Source: JAFGXW01 sp964634385 (GTDB taxonomy: Bacteria; Bacillota_I; Bacilli_A; Izemoplasmatales; Izemoplasmataceae). Taken from it: 31,864 bases of DNA. Location: NCBI GenBank assembly GCA_964634385.1, contig CAZWIZ010000015.1, positions 1 to 31,864 of the forward strand. The letters are read 5' to 3'. Shown here in pieces: positions 23,596-31,858 of the stretch. Position 1 is the stretch's first letter. Every line of letters begins with the position of its first letter. A model generated the notes under the pieces. The model had not been told where the DNA came from. It saw only the letters and a program-made list of their open reading frames with translations, and made no database searches. A program made the translations under genes and the position numbers.

Positions 23596-26529
23596 ATGAG
23601 CTTACGAGTTGGAATCGACATTGGAAGTACAACAATTAAAGCAGTAGTACTAAATGAAAAAAATGAAACAATATATAAAACATACTTACGACACAAAAGT
23701 AGTATAACAACATCTCTAATTAATTTGTTAAAAGATATTGAACTATCATTTGACAACAAAAAGATGTTTTTTAACTTTACTGGTAGTGCCTCAATGTTTT
23801 TAGCTGAAGGAATAAACAAACAATTTACACAAGAGGTTATAAGCGCAACAGAGGCTCTTCAAGAAGAAGGCGGAGGTTTTGATGTCTGTATTGAACTTGG
23901 AGGAGAAGATGCAAAAATAATCTTTTTCAATGGAAATAATATTGAACAAAGAATGAATGGTACATGCGCTGGAGGAACCGGAGCATTTATTGATCAAATG
24001 GCTACATTACTTGATGTTGATAGTGAACAATTAAATGAACTAGCAAAAACCTATAAAAAAATATATCCAATTGCTTCACGTTGTGGTGTTTTTGCAAAAA
24101 GCGATATTCAACCATTATTAAATCAAGGAGCTACTCACGAAGATATTGCGATGAGTATTTACCAAGCAATCGTTAATCAAACGATTGCTGGTCTTAGTCA
24201 AGGAAGAAAAATAAAAGGACGAGTTGCTTTTTTAGGAGGACCTTTAACATTTGCTAGTGAACTTCGCAAAAGATTTATCGATTTTCTTGATTTAAAAGAT
24301 GTTTTTATACCCAAAGATGGAGAAGTTTTTGTCGCCTATGGCGCTGCATTATTAGCTAGCGAAACATCCTCAACAATAGAAGAAATGATTGAAGATGTTA
24401 TTAGATACGATAAGATTGATCATCGAAATCATAAAAAAACATTAAAACCTTTATTCGAAACAAAAAAAGATTTTGATGATTTTAAAAATCGTCATAATAA
24501 GGCTCGAGTTGAGCAAATTGATATCAAACAATATTCAGGAAATGCATATTTAGGAATTGATGCTGGAAGTACAACAACAAAATTAGTTTTAATAAATGAT
24601 GAAAAAGAAATTCTTTATAGTTTTTATTCACATAATAAAGGTAATCCTGTTGATATGGTTAAAAAGGCCTTATATGAAATTTATGCCTTAACAAACAATA
24701 AAATAACGATAAAAAGTGCATATTCTACTGGATACGGTGAACAACTCATTAAAAATGCTTTCAGTTTAGATGGTGGAGAAGTAGAAACAATATGTCATTA
24801 TAAAGCCGCAAAATACTTTTTACCAGAAGTTGAGTTTATTATTGATATTGGTGGACAAGATATGAAATGTTTCAAAATTGAAAATGGTGTTATAACAACT
24901 ATCATTTTAAATGAAGCATGTAGTTCTGGATGTGGTTCTTTTATTGAAACATTTTCAACATCTCTTGGTCATACAATAGAAAATTTTGCTGATTTAGCAT
25001 TAAAATCAGATAAACCTGTTGATTTAGGAAGTAGATGTACCGTCTTTATGAATAGTGGAGTAAAACAAGCACAAGCTGAAGGGGCATCTACAAGTGATAT
25101 TTCTGCAGGGTTAGCTTATAGTGTTGTTAAGAATGCATTATATAAAGTAATTCGTGCAGTTGATGTTAAAGCTGAATTCGGTGAGAAAATCATTGTTCAA
25201 GGTGGTACTTTTTATAACAACGGAATATTAAGGGCTTTTGAACAAGAAATTAAAACAGAAGTTATTAGACCAAATATCGCAGGATTAATGGGGGCTTATG
25301 GAGCTGCCTTAGTAGCTCGAGAAAAACAACCAAAGATATCAACAATTCTAAATATTGAAGGATTAAATAATTTTACATATCGAACAATGAATGCTGTTTG
25401 TCGAAAATGCAGTAATAATTGTGCCCTTACAATAAACATTTTTAATGGTAAAAAATTCATTTCTGGTAACCGATGTGATAAAGGCGCAGGAATAATTTCG
25501 AACAAAGATAAAATACCTAATTTATATTTGTATAAATACGATAAAATTAGAAGTTACGTTTCTGATAAAAATAAAGTATATAAGGCGAAAATTGGAATAC
25601 CTTTCGTTTTAAATATGTATGAAAACATTCCTTTTTGGTTTACTTTTTTCGATACATTAGGATACGAAATCGTATATTCTGATCGTTCAACTAAAACTAT
25701 TTATGAATTAGGACAAGAAACAATTCCTAGTGATACAATTTGTTATCCCGCAAAACTAGTTCATGGTCATATTGAGAACTTGTTAAAAAAAGACATTGAT
25801 TTTTTATTCTATCCAAATATACCGTATAACTTTATTGAAAAGGATTATCGTGATAATGAATACAATTGTCCAATTGTGGCTTTTTATCCAGAGGTAATAG
25901 GAGCAAATATGGATAATATTGACTTAAATACATACTTAGATCCTTATGTTACTTTAAATAAGATTGATTATTTTGTAAAAAATATTTATGACGCCATGCA
26001 TAGTAAAATGAATTTTACGAAAAAAGAACTCAAAAATGCTTATAAAAAAGCAATATTAGCTTATAAAAGTTATCGAGTTGACGTACTAGAAAAAGGAAAA
26101 TCAAGTTTAGCATATGCTGAAAAATATAATAAAAATATTATTTTATTGGCTGGAAGACCTTATCATATTGATCCTGAAATTAATCATGGGATCCCTAAAC
26201 TTTTACAAAGTTTAGGGATTGTTGTTATTAGTGAAGATTCCGTCAATTTATTCGCAGATCAAAAAAAAGTAAATGTTTTAAACCAATGGACATATCATAC
26301 TAGATTATATGATGCTGCTAAATTCATTTGTAACGTTGAAAATGCTAATTTGATTCAATTAGTATCTTTTGGGTGTGGATTAGATGCAATTACAACCGAT
26401 GAAGTAAAAAGAATTTTAGAAAACCATCATAAACTATATACTCAAATCAAAATTGATGAAATTAATAACTTAGGTACTATTAATATTCGAGTTCGTAGTT
26501 TGCTCTCAACAATGAAAGGAGTGGAATAA
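23596..26529 (+). CDS. Two-domain acyl-CoA dehydratase activase (BadF/BcrD/HgdC ATPase family) with DUF2229
   Basis: Enzymes of this type use ATP and a [4Fe-4S] cluster to inject one electron into 2-hydroxyacyl-CoA dehydratases or benzoyl-CoA reductases. The 977 aa hold two tandem ASKHA activase domains: the first with GIDIGSTTIK (6-15), C124 in NGTCAGGTGAF and C163 in ASRCGVF; the second from about 316 with GIDAGSTTTK, C442 in EACSSGCGSF and C481 in GSRCTVF. These Cys pairs match the cluster ligands of HgdC. A C602-x2-C605-x3-C609...C627 cluster follows, then a DUF2229 region (about 660-977). The start at 23596 is chosen for AAGGGTGA upstream; an in-frame ATG at 23569 lacks a ribosome site. 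The stop overlaps the next start (TAATG). The real substrate of these long stand-alone activases is unknown. Confidence 0.88.
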   Translation: MSLRVGIDIGSTTIKAVVLNEKNETIYKTYLRHKSSITTSLINLLKDIELSFDNKKMFFNFTGSASMFLAEGINKQFTQEVISATEALQEEGGGFDVCIELGGEDAKIIFFNGNNIEQRMNGTCAGGTGAFIDQMATLLDVDSEQLNELAKTYKKIYPIASRCGVFAKSDIQPLLNQGATHEDIAMSIYQAIVNQTIAGLSQGRKIKGRVAFLGGPLTFASELRKRFIDFLDLKDVFIPKDGEVFVAYGAALLASETSSTIEEMIEDVIRYDKIDHRNHKKTLKPLFETKKDFDDFKNRHNKARVEQIDIKQYSGNAYLGIDAGSTTTKLVLINDEKEILYSFYSHNKGNPVDMVKKALYEIYALTNNKITIKSAYSTGYGEQLIKNAFSLDGGEVETICHYKAAKYFLPEVEFIIDIGGQDMKCFKIENGVITTIILNEACSSGCGSFIETFSTSLGHTIENFADLALKSDKPVDLGSRCTVFMNSGVKQAQAEGASTSDISAGLAYSVVKNALYKVIRAVDVKAEFGEKIIVQGGTFYNNGILRAFEQEIKTEVIRPNIAGLMGAYGAALVAREKQPKISTILNIEGLNNFTYRTMNAVCRKCSNNCALTINIFNGKKFISGNRCDKGAGIISNKDKIPNLYLYKYDKIRSYVSDKNKVYKAKIGIPFVLNMYENIPFWFTFFDTLGYEIVYSDRSTKTIYELGQETIPSDTICYPAKLVHGHIENLLKKDIDFLFYPNIPYNFIEKDYRDNEYNCPIVAFYPEVIGANMDNIDLNTYLDPYVTLNKIDYFVKNIYDAMHSKMNFTKKELKNAYKKAILAYKSYRVDVLEKGKSSLAYAEKYNKNIILLAGRPYHIDPEINHGIPKLLQSLGIVVISEDSVNLFADQKKVNVLNQWTYHTRLYDAAKFICNVENANLIQLVSFGCGLDAITTDEVKRILENHHKLYTQIKIDEINNLGTINIRVRSLLSTMKGVE

Positions 26530-27788
26530 TGGCAAAACTAATTTATGAAGATGGACGAGTGCTTTTTACAAAAGAAATGAAAAAAGAATATACTATCCTT
26601 ATTCCTTCAATGGCTCCTTACCATTTTGATTTTTTCATTGATGTTTTAGAAAGTGAAGGTTATAAAGCTGAAATACTACAAAATCACAGTTTTGATTTAA
26701 TTAATGAGGGAATGAAATATTCCCATAATGATATTTGTGTTCCAGCAATGCTTGTAATTGGACAATTTATTGATGCTATTAAAACTGGAGGATATGATCT
26801 TTCTAAACTTGCTGTTATTATTTCACAAACAGGTGGAGGATGTCGAGCTAGTAATTATATTAATTTAATTAGAAAAGCTTTTAAAAAAGCTAATTATGAA
26901 TATATCCCTATTATTAGTTTTAATTCAGTTGGACTTGAAAAAAATCCCGGATTTAAGATTACTCCTAGAATGACGTTGAAATTATCAAATTCATTACTGT
27001 TTGGAGATATCTTAATGCAAATAGTTAATGAAACTATTCCTTATGAAATAAACAAAGGCGAAACAATGAGAGTCTACCATGAAATGCGTAAACTTCTTGG
27101 AAAAAGCCTTCGATATAATGATATTAGAGCTTGGGGGTTACCTAAAAAGTTAATTGAACAAGTTATTAAACGCTTTTCTGAAATAAAAGTTGATAAAAGT
27201 ATTAGAAAGCCAAAAGTTGGAGTAGTTGGTGAAATTTACGTTAAATATTCACCACTTGGTAATAACGATTTAGAAAAAGTTCTTAGAAATGAAGGATGTG
27301 AGGTTATAACCCCAAATATTTTTGATTTTTTCTTATATACATATGATTCAGCAGCTCATGATGTTAAAAAATATGGAGGAAGTAAAATTGTTCAATTCAG
27401 TAGTTATATAACTGTTGAATTTATCGAAAAAAGAAAAAGAGTTATTGCAATCATTCTAGATAAATATGGATTTGTTAAACCTATTCCGTATCGAGAACTT
27501 AAAAAATTAGCAAAAGGTTTTATTGGATACGGCACTCACGTTGGAGAAGGTTGGTTATTGACTGCGGAAATGGTTCACTTAATACATAGTGATGTTCCTA
27601 ACATTGTTTGTACACAGCCATTTGGATGTATGCCTAATCACATAGCTGGAAAAGGGATGATTAAAAGAATTAAAGACAATTTACCTGAAAGTAATATTGT
27701 AACTATTGATTATGATACTAGTGCAACTGAGATAAATCAGCTGAATCGCATCAGACTAATGATCGCAAACGCTAGAAAAAATCTATAA
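26529..27788 (+). CDS. 2-hydroxyacyl-CoA dehydratase (HgdB/HgdA-like) subunit, partner of the activase
   Basis: The 419-aa protein has the look of the dehydratase D-component family: conserved Cys in NDICVPAMLVIGQF (about 75-88) and SQTGGGCRASNY (about 98-109), GVVGEIYVKYSPLGN (about 235-249), then VGEGWLLTAEM and VCTQPFGCMPNHI (about 361-373), likely cluster or active-site Cys. In many Bacillota the upstream activase and this domain form one polypeptide of about 1,400 aa; here the two pieces (977 + 419 aa) overlap by one base and together equal that size. No acyl-CoA transferase, acyl-CoA dehydrogenase or ETF gene is nearby, so a fermentation pathway is not proven. tgt follows after 48 bases, with a -10 in between. 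Confidence 0.85.
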   Translation: MAKLIYEDGRVLFTKEMKKEYTILIPSMAPYHFDFFIDVLESEGYKAEILQNHSFDLINEGMKYSHNDICVPAMLVIGQFIDAIKTGGYDLSKLAVIISQTGGGCRASNYINLIRKAFKKANYEYIPIISFNSVGLEKNPGFKITPRMTLKLSNSLLFGDILMQIVNETIPYEINKGETMRVYHEMRKLLGKSLRYNDIRAWGLPKKLIEQVIKRFSEIKVDKSIRKPKVGVVGEIYVKYSPLGNNDLEKVLRNEGCEVITPNIFDFFLYTYDSAAHDVKKYGGSKIVQFSSYITVEFIEKRKRVIAIILDKYGFVKPIPYRELKKLAKGFIGYGTHVGEGWLLTAEMVHLIHSDVPNIVCTQPFGCMPNHIAGKGMIKRIKDNLPESNIVTIDYDTSATEINQLNRIRLMIANARKNL

Positions 27789-27815
27789 TGTATTTAATAT
27801 TTAAGGATAGTACTA

Positions 27816-27821
27816 TATAAT
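27816..27821 (+). promoter_or_regulatory. Possible -10 before tgt
   Basis: TATAAT at 27816-27821 lies in the 48-base gap, but it leaves a leader of only about nine bases and no clear -35. tgt may also be read from the upstream activase operon. Confidence 0.3.
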
Positions 27822-27836
27822 GAATTTGGTGATACT

Positions 27837-28949
27837 ATGGGAATAAAATTTGAATTAATTCACGAATGCAAACAAACCGGAGCTAGATATGGTATTTTAC
27901 ATACTCCCCACGGGAATATTGAAACACCAGTTTTTATGCCTGTCGGTACTAAAGCAACAGTGAAGACATTAGAAAATAAAGAGATAGAAGAAGTAAGTGA
28001 TGGATTAATTTTAGGAAATACATACCATTTATGGTTAGAACCAGGCGATAATATAATAAAAAATCACAACGGAATTCGTGGATTTATGAAATGGGATAAA
28101 GCGCTTCTAACTGATAGTGGTGGATTCCAAGTTTTTAGTCTTTCTAATATTCGAAAAATCACTGAAGAAGGAGTTGAATTTCGCCATCACAAATCTGGTG
28201 AAAAACTATTTATGTCTCCTGAGGATTCAATTAAAATACAACATAATTTAGGTGCAGATATCATTATGAGTTTTGATGAATGTGCTCCTTTTAATTCGTC
28301 ATATGATTATATGAAAGAATCTGTAGAAAGAACACTTAGATGGGCTAAAAGAGGTAAAATAGAACATGGAGATTCAACTGACCAATCATTATTTGGCATT
28401 GTTCAAGGTGGACCGTATAAAGATTTACGATTAATGTGTGCTAACGCCTTAGTTGAAATGGATTTCCCTGGATATAGCATCGGTGGTTTAAGCGTTGGAG
28501 AGACAAAACAAGAACAGTACGCTGTTCTTGACTACTTAAAAGATGCTCTTCCAAAAGATAAACCACGATATTTAATGGGTGTTGGGACGCCCGATGATAT
28601 TCTTGAAGGTGTTTCAAGAGGAATTGATATGTTTGATTGTGTTCATCCTACTCGTTTAGCAAGACATGGTGGAGCAATGACATCTGTTGGGAGAATAACT
28701 ATTAAAAGTAAAGTTTATGAAAATGATATGACACCGCTTGATAGTGAGTGTGATTGTAAGGTTTGTAAAACATATACAAAAAGTTATTTAAGACATTTAT
28801 TTAAAGCACAGGAATCTTTAGGTCAAAGATTAATAAGTTATCATAATTTATATTTTTTAAAAACATTAACAAAAAATATTAGAACAGCAATTCAAAATGA
28901 TCGTTTAGATGATTTTAAAAAAGAATTTTTAAAAAAATACTATAAATAG
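27837..28949 (+). CDS. tgt: tRNA-guanine transglycosylase
   Basis: Bacterial Tgt swaps guanine-34 of GUN anticodons for preQ1, the first tRNA step of queuosine formation. The 370 aa are standard. D93 lies in LTDSGGFQVF, the nucleophile D267 in MFDCVHPTR, and the zinc site is C305-x-C307-x2-C310 with H336, the same spacing as in the Zymomonas enzyme. FMPVGTKATVKTL and GGLSVGE are also conserved. The ribosome site is weak (GGTGAT). Since preQ1 biosynthesis genes are absent from the window and yhhQ is present, preQ1 salvage is the likely source of substrate, by inference. Confidence 0.98.
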   Translation: MGIKFELIHECKQTGARYGILHTPHGNIETPVFMPVGTKATVKTLENKEIEEVSDGLILGNTYHLWLEPGDNIIKNHNGIRGFMKWDKALLTDSGGFQVFSLSNIRKITEEGVEFRHHKSGEKLFMSPEDSIKIQHNLGADIIMSFDECAPFNSSYDYMKESVERTLRWAKRGKIEHGDSTDQSLFGIVQGGPYKDLRLMCANALVEMDFPGYSIGGLSVGETKQEQYAVLDYLKDALPKDKPRYLMGVGTPDDILEGVSRGIDMFDCVHPTRLARHGGAMTSVGRITIKSKVYENDMTPLDSECDCKVCKTYTKSYLRHLFKAQESLGQRLISYHNLYFLKTLTKNIRTAIQNDRLDDFKKEFLKKYYK

Positions 28950-28976
28950 GCACTAAGCTGTTTTTTATAAAAATAT

Positions 28977-29030
28977 TGTTTATTTTATTTTGTAAAAATG
29001 CTATAATAAATTAATAAGTTAATTGGAGGT
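28977..29030 (+). promoter_or_regulatory. ftsZ promoter and ribosome binding site
   Basis: TTGTTT at 28977-28982, then an extended -10 TG-C-TATAAT at 28999-29007 (spacer about 19). GGAGGT at 29025-29030 is seven bases before the ATG at 29038. Confidence 0.65.
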
Positions 29031-29037
29031 AAAATAT

Positions 29038-30174
29038 ATGTTTGAATCATTAGATAATTTTAATCAAAAGCCCTCAATTAAGGTAATCGGAGTTGGTGGC
29101 GGTGGAGGAAACGCAGTGGACAGAATGATTAAAAACGAAGTCCAAGGTGTTGAATTTGTAGCTATAAACACAGATGCACAAGTATTAAGACTTTCAAAAG
29201 CTGATTCTAGAATCCAAATTGGTAAAATGTTAACAAGAGGTCTTGGAGCAGGTGCCGATCCTGATATTGGTAGACGTGCTGCGATTGAATCAGAAGATGA
29301 AATCCGTGAACTATTAAATGATACTGACATGGTTTTTATTACTGCTGGTATGGGTGGTGGAACTGGTACAGGTGCTGCTCCGGTAATTGCGAGAATTTCT
29401 AGAGAAATGGGTTGCCTAACGATAGGTATTGTTACAAAACCATTTAGTTTTGAAGGAAGAAGACGAGTTGCAACTGCATTAGAAGGACTAGATGCTTTAA
29501 AACCTTATGTTGATACTTTAATTGTTGTTCCAAATGATCGTTTACTTTATGTTGTTGATCGCTCTACATCAATGTTAGAAGCTTTTAGAGAAGCAGATAA
29601 TGTTTTACGTCAAGGAGTTCAAGGTATTGCTGAAATAATAACAATGCCAGGACTAATTAACGTTGATTTTGCTGATATTAAAACTGTTATGAAAGACAAG
29701 GGAACTGCCCTAATGGGTATTGGAATAGCTAGTGGTGAAAATCGCGCTATCGAAGCTACAAAAAAAGCTATTCATTCTCCATTATTAGATGCCAGTATTG
29801 ACGGAGCTACAGATGCTGTTGTTAATATTGCCAGTGGTGTTGACATTGCTTTATGGGAAGTAAATGAAGCTGTTGAAGCTATTCAAAATGCAAGTTCTAC
29901 AGAAATTAATATAATTTATGGTACAACTATTAATCAGGATATCGAAGATGAAGTAATTGTAACTGTTATCGCTACCGGGTTTAATGAAAACCGTAATGTA
30001 GAATTTAGTAATATCGGAAATAATCCTCAAGAAGATATTTTTGAAGAAGCTCCTATTGAAGAGAATACTTCAAAAAAGGGTCGAAAAGGAAAACGTAAAG
30101 AAAAAGAAGAAAAAGACGTTGAAGCTCCATCAAAAACGGCTATTCCATCTTGGTTAAAATCAAGATTTAAATAA
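29038..30174 (+). CDS. ftsZ: Cell division protein FtsZ
   Basis: FtsZ is the tubulin-like GTPase that builds the division ring. The 378 aa contain IKVIGVGGGGGNAV (14-27), NTDAQVL (44-50), the tubulin signature GGGTGTG (106-112), the T7 catalytic region with INVDFADI (about 203-210), a charged linker (about 325-365) and the C-terminal peptide IPSWLKSRFK that binds FtsA or SepF. The start is the ATG at 29038; a longer frame starting with TTG at 29023 would put the Shine-Dalgarno inside the coding sequence. No ftsA is beside it; a SepF-like gene lies 850 bases downstream, which fits SepF serving as the ring partner. It is monocistronic, with its own promoter and terminator. Confidence 0.98.
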   Translation: MFESLDNFNQKPSIKVIGVGGGGGNAVDRMIKNEVQGVEFVAINTDAQVLRLSKADSRIQIGKMLTRGLGAGADPDIGRRAAIESEDEIRELLNDTDMVFITAGMGGGTGTGAAPVIARISREMGCLTIGIVTKPFSFEGRRRVATALEGLDALKPYVDTLIVVPNDRLLYVVDRSTSMLEAFREADNVLRQGVQGIAEIITMPGLINVDFADIKTVMKDKGTALMGIGIASGENRAIEATKKAIHSPLLDASIDGATDAVVNIASGVDIALWEVNEAVEAIQNASSTEINIIYGTTINQDIEDEVIVTVIATGFNENRNVEFSNIGNNPQEDIFEEAPIEENTSKKGRKGKRKEKEEKDVEAPSKTAIPSWLKSRFK

Positions 30175-30195
30175 GCGCCATTGGTGCTTTTTTTA
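30174..30195 (+). terminator. Rho-independent terminator after ftsZ
   Basis: AGCGCC, ATT, GGTGCT followed by T7. The stem starts on the last base of the ftsZ stop codon. Confidence 0.85.
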
Positions 30196-30222
30196 ATTTA
30201 TAACGAGAGGTGACAAACTATT

Positions 30223-30381
30223 ATGAGTAAAAAATATACGATAATATATGCTTTACTAATGATTTTCATTCTTTTAACATTTGTTTTATGGAAAAATATA
30301 AGTGATACTTTTATGTTGTTGTTAGCTGCGATTGCATTCATATTAACAAGTATCTATACTTATAAGAAAAGAAAAAAATGA
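30223..30381 (+). CDS. 52-aa membrane microprotein of unknown function
   Basis: The small ORF encodes MSKKYTIIYALLMIFILLTF and onward to a basic KKRKK end, with two hydrophobic helices (about 6-23 and 28-46) separated by WKNISD. The ribosome site GAGAGGTGA lies about nine bases before the ATG. Its TGA stop overlaps the ATG of yggS (ATGA), and yggS has no clear Shine-Dalgarno of its own, so this ORF is probably translated and coupled to yggS. I know no family for it. It could have a role in the division cluster or act just as a leader for yggS. Confidence 0.7.
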   Translation: MSKKYTIIYALLMIFILLTFVLWKNISDTFMLLLAAIAFILTSIYTYKKRKK

Positions 30382-31022
30382 TTTTTTATACTAAAGAGGT
30401 TTTAGAATCAATTAATAATCATAATGTTACTGTAGTCGCAGCTACAAAATATTTTACATCAAATGAGATGAGAGAATTATACAATACAGGAATCACAAAT
30501 TTTGGAGAAAATAGAGTCGAAAGACTTCTTGAAAAACAATTTGATCTAGCTGATTTAGATATCACATGGCATTTAATTGGAACCTTACAAACTAAAAAAG
30601 CTAAAAAAATCTTAAATACTATTGATTATCTTCATTCTTTAGATACAATGAAACTCGCTTTAGAAATTCAAAAAAGAAGACTAAAAAAACTTGATTGTTT
30701 TATTCAAGTTAATATTAGTAGTGAGGAATCTAAACATGGACTTAGTCCTGATCAAGTTGTTGATTTTATTAAAGAATTACAACATTTAGATAAAATCAAT
30801 GTCATAGGACTTATGGGAATGGCAAAACTAACAAAAGATGAAGATATTATTAATAATGAATTTCAAAAGTTAAATGATTTACAAACAACTATAAAAAAAG
30901 AATTAAACATTGATGTATCAGAATTATCAATAGGAATGAGTAATGATTATTTAATAGCTATTAAGCATAATGCAACATTTTTACGACTTGGTAGTGTATT
31001 ATTTAAGAAAGAGGTGTTATAA
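30378..31022 (+). CDS. yggS: YggS/YlmE family PLP-binding protein (PLP homeostasis protein)
   Basis: The 214-aa TIM-barrel protein carries PLP on K24 (VAATKYF) and has the family marks NFGENRVERL (about 41-50), WHLIGTLQTKKAK (about 64-76), NISSEESKHGL (about 113-123), GLMGMA, SIGMSNDY (about 186-193) and RLGSVLF near the end. The family helps to keep vitamin B6 and amino-acid pools in balance and has no known catalytic reaction. The N-terminus is about ten residues shorter than usual because the gene starts in an ATGA overlap with the microprotein. Neighbours sepF and yggT match the Bacillus ylmE-ylmF-ylmG order. Confidence 0.95.
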   Translation: MIFYTKEVLESINNHNVTVVAATKYFTSNEMRELYNTGITNFGENRVERLLEKQFDLADLDITWHLIGTLQTKKAKKILNTIDYLHSLDTMKLALEIQKRRLKKLDCFIQVNISSEESKHGLSPDQVVDFIKELQHLDKINVIGLMGMAKLTKDEDIINNEFQKLNDLQTTIKKELNIDVSELSIGMSNDYLIAIKHNATFLRLGSVLFKKEVL

Positions 31023-31309
31023 TGTTAATGAAAAAAAGGGCAATTAAACGAGTAGACTTTATAACTATGGAAGAAAAAATAAATGTTATAAAACTCGCTA
31101 ATAAGCTTTTAAAAGGAATTCCTCTAATTATTAATTTCGAAGAATTTGAACCAATAGAATCTAACAAAATAATTACTTTTTTAAGTGGCGTAATTTACGC
31201 TATTGATGGTGAGGTCGAAGTAATCCAATCAAAAATCTTTTTATTTGCTACAAAAAAAGATTATAAGGATGGCTCATTACGTAAATTTGTAAAAGAATAT
31301 AAGGAGTAA
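31022..31309 (+). CDS. sepF: Short SepF-like cell division protein
   Basis: The 95 aa cover only the globular SepF domain: FITMEEKINVIKLANKLLKG, IPLIINFEEFEPIESNKIIT and then FLSGVIYAIDGEVEVIQSKIFLFA (about 53-76), which is the family's core FLSGxxYAxDG motif. Usual SepF proteins are about 150 aa and begin with a membrane-binding amphipathic helix and a linker; neither is present here. SepF polymerises and links FtsZ to the membrane, so this form must rely on another anchor or have a reduced role. The start overlaps the yggS stop (TAATG) with GAGGTG upstream; an ATG two codons later is possible. Confidence 0.85.
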   Translation: MLMKKRAIKRVDFITMEEKINVIKLANKLLKGIPLIINFEEFEPIESNKIITFLSGVIYAIDGEVEVIQSKIFLFATKKDYKDGSLRKFVKEYKE

Positions 31310-31314
31310 CAATT

Positions 31315-31575
31315 ATGGTTTTATTACTAACAATTATTTATTGGCTATTAAAAATCTATTATTGGATTTTAATTGCTTATGTTTTAGGATCTTGGATTCC
31401 AGAACTTAGAAATTCAAAAATTTACCGTTTAATCTATAATATAGCAAATCCTTACATGCGACTTTTTAGAGGATTTTTAGTTATTGGAATGATGGATTTT
31501 ACCCCTATTTTAGGGTTTACGTTATACTCTTTTGGATTAAGATATTTATACCAAATGATTTTAACATTAAATTAA
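31315..31575 (+). CDS. YggT family membrane protein
   Basis: The 86-aa protein has two membrane helices (about 2-28 and 60-85) around a conserved loop: SWIPELRNSKIYRLIYNIANPYMRLFR, where the (S)W-x-P, NPY/DPYL-like and F-R positions are typical of YggT/YlmG. The family has been linked to nucleoid or septum organisation in cyanobacteria and plastids and to osmotic tolerance, but its bacterial role is unclear. AAGGAGT sits just before the ATG, five bases after sepF. It is the third gene of the yggS-sepF-yggT set, equal to Bacillus ylmE-ylmF-ylmG. Confidence 0.9.
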   Translation: MVLLLTIIYWLLKIYYWILIAYVLGSWIPELRNSKIYRLIYNIANPYMRLFRGFLVIGMMDFTPILGFTLYSFGLRYLYQMILTLN

Positions 31576-31598
31576 ACCAATAAATATTATTAAAAGTA

Positions 31599-31626
31599 TT
31601 GTTTTTTAAAATTTATTTGTTAAAAT
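31599..31626 (+). promoter_or_regulatory. Promoter for the T-box leader
   Basis: TTGTTT at 31599-31604, a 16-base spacer, and TG-T-TAAAAT ending at 31626 (extended -10). The transcript would start near 31633. Confidence 0.6.
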
Positions 31627-31632
31627 GTAAAG

Positions 31633-31858
31633 TATAAAAAGTAATGACTAGGACAAGCATTTACTATACTGTTTATAAAAGAGACCAAGGATAGCTGAAA
31701 ACTTGGATAAACAATCTTAAATGTATCCCCTATGAGCGAAATTCTGAAGATAGTAAGAATTTACGGAACTCACCGTTATCGAGTAGAGAGCTAGTTTAAC
31801 TAGAACAAAGGTGGTACCGCGGAGTTTAATTCGTCCTTATTTTTAAGGACGATTTTTT
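31633..31858 (+). promoter_or_regulatory. T-box riboswitch leader of an aminoacyl-tRNA synthetase gene beyond the window (probably ileS)
   Basis: The diagnostic T-box AAGGTGGTACCGCGG is at 31808-31822, followed by a terminator. Stem I can be traced: TGTTTAT (about 31670) with ATAAACA (about 31706), the distal stem CCAAG/CTTGG (31685/31702) and CATTTA (31658) with TAAATG (about 31718). ATC triplets, possible isoleucine specifiers, lie on the 3' strand at 31714-31716 and 31725-31727; I cannot decide between them without folding. In Bacillus the ylmE-ylmH-divIVA cluster precedes ileS, which fits isoleucine. Uncharged tRNA would stabilise the antiterminator and turn on expression. This fills the last 290 bases of the window; no coding region is seen there. 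Confidence 0.93.
31831..31858 (+). terminator. T-box regulated terminator
   Basis: TCGTCCTTA, a TTTT loop, TAAGGACGA, then T6: nine pairs, just downstream of the T-box sequence. Confidence 0.92.

Noticed and set aside
29023..29037. TTG start for FtsZ
   Set aside because: The TTG overlaps the GGAGGT that serves the ATG at 29038, and FtsZ proteins begin near MFE-type residues.
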